A DNA stretch of 64,000 nucleotides from Platycnemis pennipes (Eukaryota; Arthropoda; Insecta; Odonata; Platycnemididae), in contig OW121848.1 in the NCBI GenBank assembly GCA_933228895.1, positions 155,574,688 to 155,638,687 of the forward strand, written 5' to 3'. The notes beneath the pieces were generated by a model. It worked only from the letters and a program-made list of their open reading frames with translations. It was not told where the DNA came from and made no database searches. Every line of letters begins with the position of its first letter. The stretch's first letter is position 1. Shown piece after piece: positions 62,011-64,000 of the stretch. The position numbers and the translations under genes were made by a program.

Positions 62011-62194
62011 ATACAGTCTAACAATATTAAATGATTTTATGTGCTGACAAATCGTAGAATAAGCTCAATACCTGATTTCAGGTAATGTAATGTCTACGGA
62101 TTTAAATTAATGCTATATTTCTGAAATCAGTGGTGCAAAATGACCATGCTGTCGACGCACCCTAAATATTAACTCTACTACTAACAAGGCACAT

Positions 62195-62523
62195 TGATGA
62201 CATCCCTATTCATTTCTATAACACGGAATGCATAGACACACTCAACATTGCTATAATTATTATAATTAAATCGCTTTATCACATCACACACATCTTTTCA
62301 TAAAATTAGATACTTTCAATAACATTCTTAATCTCTAATATTTCGTACTATGATCTCCACACACGATAATTTTTCACTTATACATTAAAATGCAAACAAA
62401 AACAAACCTTCTAACGATTGAAAATGGCCGGAACGTCAAGTACCTAGCAGTCGACGGCTTTCCTTCGATCGTGAGTGATCGTGAGCCGAAAAACCTTCGA
62501 ACGTAAAGTTATACAATCGGCCC
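62195..62523. other. Flank between copies H and K
   Basis: AT-rich, then a more GC-rich stretch from 62420 (TCGATCGTGAGTGATCGTGAG); no gene recognised. Confidence 0.5.
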
Positions 62524-62636
62524 CCAGGACGTCTCCCGTTGTGAGTTTGTATTCAGAAGCCGGGGAGCCCCCTTTTTCAACACGGAGAACCATCCTTATG
62601 AGTAATTATGTAGCAAAGATTCTATCAATGAGGAGT

Positions 62637-64000
62637 TAAAATAGGTAGTGTTTTATCTCAACCATATGAATTGGAGAACGGAGTACCCCAAGGATCCGTT
62701 CTGAGTACCACCCTATTCGCTATAGCCATAAATAGCGTTGCGAATTGCATTCAATCGCCTGTAATGGCATCGCTATTTGTCGATGACCTGGCTATCTTTT
62801 GCAGAGCATCGAATATATCTACAGCTGAGTGACAGGTCCAATTGACTCTGAACCGCCTAAGTGAATGGTCACTGAAAAACGGCCTTCGTTTCTCCGAAGG
62901 AAAAACTAAGTGCATGCACATTCACAGGCTAAGGGGATATCCGCGACAACCAACACTAAAGCTCGGAGATCATACCCTATCATTCGTCGACTCCTACCGG
63001 TTTCTAGGTTTAATTATCGACAAGAAACTGAACTGGCAAGAACACATGCGGCATTTACAGAACGCGTGCTCGAAAGTTTTAAATATTCTTAAATATTTAA
63101 GCAGATCAACTTGGGGAGCGGATAGAACCTCGATGCTACGCATCTATCGAGCCCTGGTGAGGTCCAAACTCGAATACGGATGTTTTGTGTACTCATCGGC
63201 AAGGAAGAGCCGCTTACGGCCTCTCACTTCAGTACACAATGCGGGTTTGAGACTTGCAACAGGGGCCTTTCGAACCAGCCCTGTTCAGAGCATTTACATC
63301 GATGCGGGTGAACCTCCCCTTGAGGTACGGATAAAGATTCTTATGTGTAATTATATTTGTAAGATTTTATCAAGACGATCACACCCATGTTTTAACATAA
63401 TTTTTAACCCACGTTTTGCGGACGTTTTTAACAGACGACCTAGGGCAACTCAACCCCTTGCCATGCGTTTTAAGATTTTAATCTCCGACTTGGGTATCGA
63501 CCTTCCGGAGGTGTGTCGATTAGAAAATTTTAAGCTTCCTCCATGGGAGTTTCCTCGAGTAGATTGCTCCCTAGCATACACAGGCGCTAAGGCAAATAAC
63601 AGTTCCACCGAACTTAGATTACTAGCTCTAGAGGCCATACATAGTTACCGAGGATATGCTAAAATCTACACCGATGGCTCCAAAACCGGTTCCGCATGCG
63701 GCTGCGCCTACATTTCTGCTGAGCCTACATTTCTGCTGAGCCTACATTTCTGCTGAGCCTACATTTCTGCTGATGTAGGCTCTGCAGCCTTTAAGCTTCG
63801 CCCCATGTGTAGCGTGTTCACGGCGGAGTTATTTGCCATCAAGGCATCACTGGATGCCATTGGAGACTCACTTCACGAGACGGAGAATCGGAACAAAGCC
63901 TTCCTAATTTGCTCAGATTCTCGAAGCTCTCTTCAAAGTATCTGTAGCTTCCCTCCCTCGCATCCCTTGGCCCAGGATATAGTATCCCAAATTTCCAGTC
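62637..64000 (+). pseudogene. ORF2 of copy K: RT palm to RNase H, broken
   Basis: ENGVPQGSVLSTTLFAIAIN, MASLFVDDLAIFCRASN, a TGA at 62828-62830, then an open frame LTLNRLSEWSLKNGLRFSEG to RNase H IYTDGSKTGSACGCAYIS. There a 17-bp repeat array (63707-63773) brings in a stop. The sense resumes with MCSVFTAELFAIKASL and CSDSRSSLQSI to the end of the window. It diverges clearly from copies A-J. Confidence 0.85.
63707..63773. repeat. 17-bp tandem repeat in RNase H of copy K
   Basis: CCTACATTTCTGCTGAG occurs three times exactly, then 16 bases of a fourth. The expansion adds 51 bp (a multiple of three), so the downstream frame is kept, but the repeats themselves read a TGA at 63754-63756. Confidence 0.95.

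Larger units (their letters stand above)
50762..62181 (+). mobile_element. I-clade LINE copy H, full length, interrupted by copy J
   Basis: The flanking duplication TAACAAGGCACAT occurs at 50749-50761 and 62182-62194. The element is 50762-53274 plus 58969-62181, about 5.73 kb once J and its duplication are removed. It has leader, ORF1, ORF2, 3' hairpin (GGTGC...GCACC near 62131-62161) and a short ACT tail. ORF1 has one stop. ORF2 has two early shifts and one late stop. Confidence 0.93.
62524..64000 (+). mobile_element. I-clade LINE copy K, rearranged, runs off the window
   Basis: The order is permuted. A thumb-region piece (VVSLYSEAGEPPFSTRRTIL, 62530-62635) precedes an RT palm piece (ELENGVPQGSVLSTTLFAI..., 62637 onward) that normally lies ~550 bp upstream of it. 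The palm piece then continues in correct order through the FVDD box, the thumb again and into RNase H at the window end. It therefore contains two thumb copies. Confidence 0.82.

Overview
The window is repeat-dense DNA from an animal, most likely an arthropod. The evidence is the mixture of element families: I-clade LINEs with RNase H, BEL/Pao, Penelope-like, DIRS-like, a Tc1/mariner relative, Transib-like, PIF/Harbinger, CACTA-like, and an intron-containing Mutator-like/YqaJ gene common in arthropod genomes. I see no rRNA, no canonical tRNA, no CRISPR array and no bacterial operon. The species cannot be fixed from sequence alone. Almost all the sequence is mobile elements in several layers, so this looks like heterochromatin or an insertion graveyard.

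The dominant family is one I-clade non-LTR retrotransposon of about 5.7 kb. It has a roughly 480-600 nt structured GC-rich leader, ORF1 (a gag-like protein with CCHC knuckles), ORF2 (endonuclease, reverse transcriptase, RNase H and a terminal Cys/His knuckle), a 3' hairpin and an ACT-repeat tail. I label ten copies. A: 1-24083, interrupted. B: 5059-23349, interrupted. C: 7696-13454, intact. D: 26090-27560, minus strand. E: 28770-30512. F: 34084-36550. G: a leader stub at 43801-43964. H: 50762-62181, interrupted. J: 53275-58957. K: 62524-64000, rearranged and running off the window.

The left third is a nest that target-site duplications let one unwrap. A was hit in its RNase H region by B (11-bp duplication). 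B was hit in its leader by an 8.8 kb Tc1/mariner-type element (TA duplication, 503-bp inverted ends, transposase with DD91E spacing). That element was itself hit by C (12-bp duplication). B was also hit in its RNase H region by a 4.28 kb element with 675-bp inverted ends starting CACAGTG and a 5-bp duplication, which are the hallmarks of the Transib/RAG superfamily. The tail of A abuts a BEL/Pao LTR carrying a 14-bp minisatellite of about 32 units. On the right, H was hit by J, again with a clean duplication.

The middle (24-50 kb) holds degraded BEL/Pao, CACTA-like, DIRS-like, Penelope-like and Harbinger pieces, a tRNA-derived SINE, a decayed three-exon gene, and a seven-exon Mutator-like/YqaJ gene on the minus strand with consistent splice phases but several frameshifts. 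The DIRS-like piece is the oddest. Its RT-RNase H frame runs directly into a 106-bp terminal repeat with no recombinase or integrase, and an oppositely oriented gag fragment with the same repeat lies tail-to-tail against it.

Only C has both retrotransposon proteins uninterrupted. The DD91E transposase frame is also open. Nearly all other reading frames carry stops, indels or small tandem duplications.
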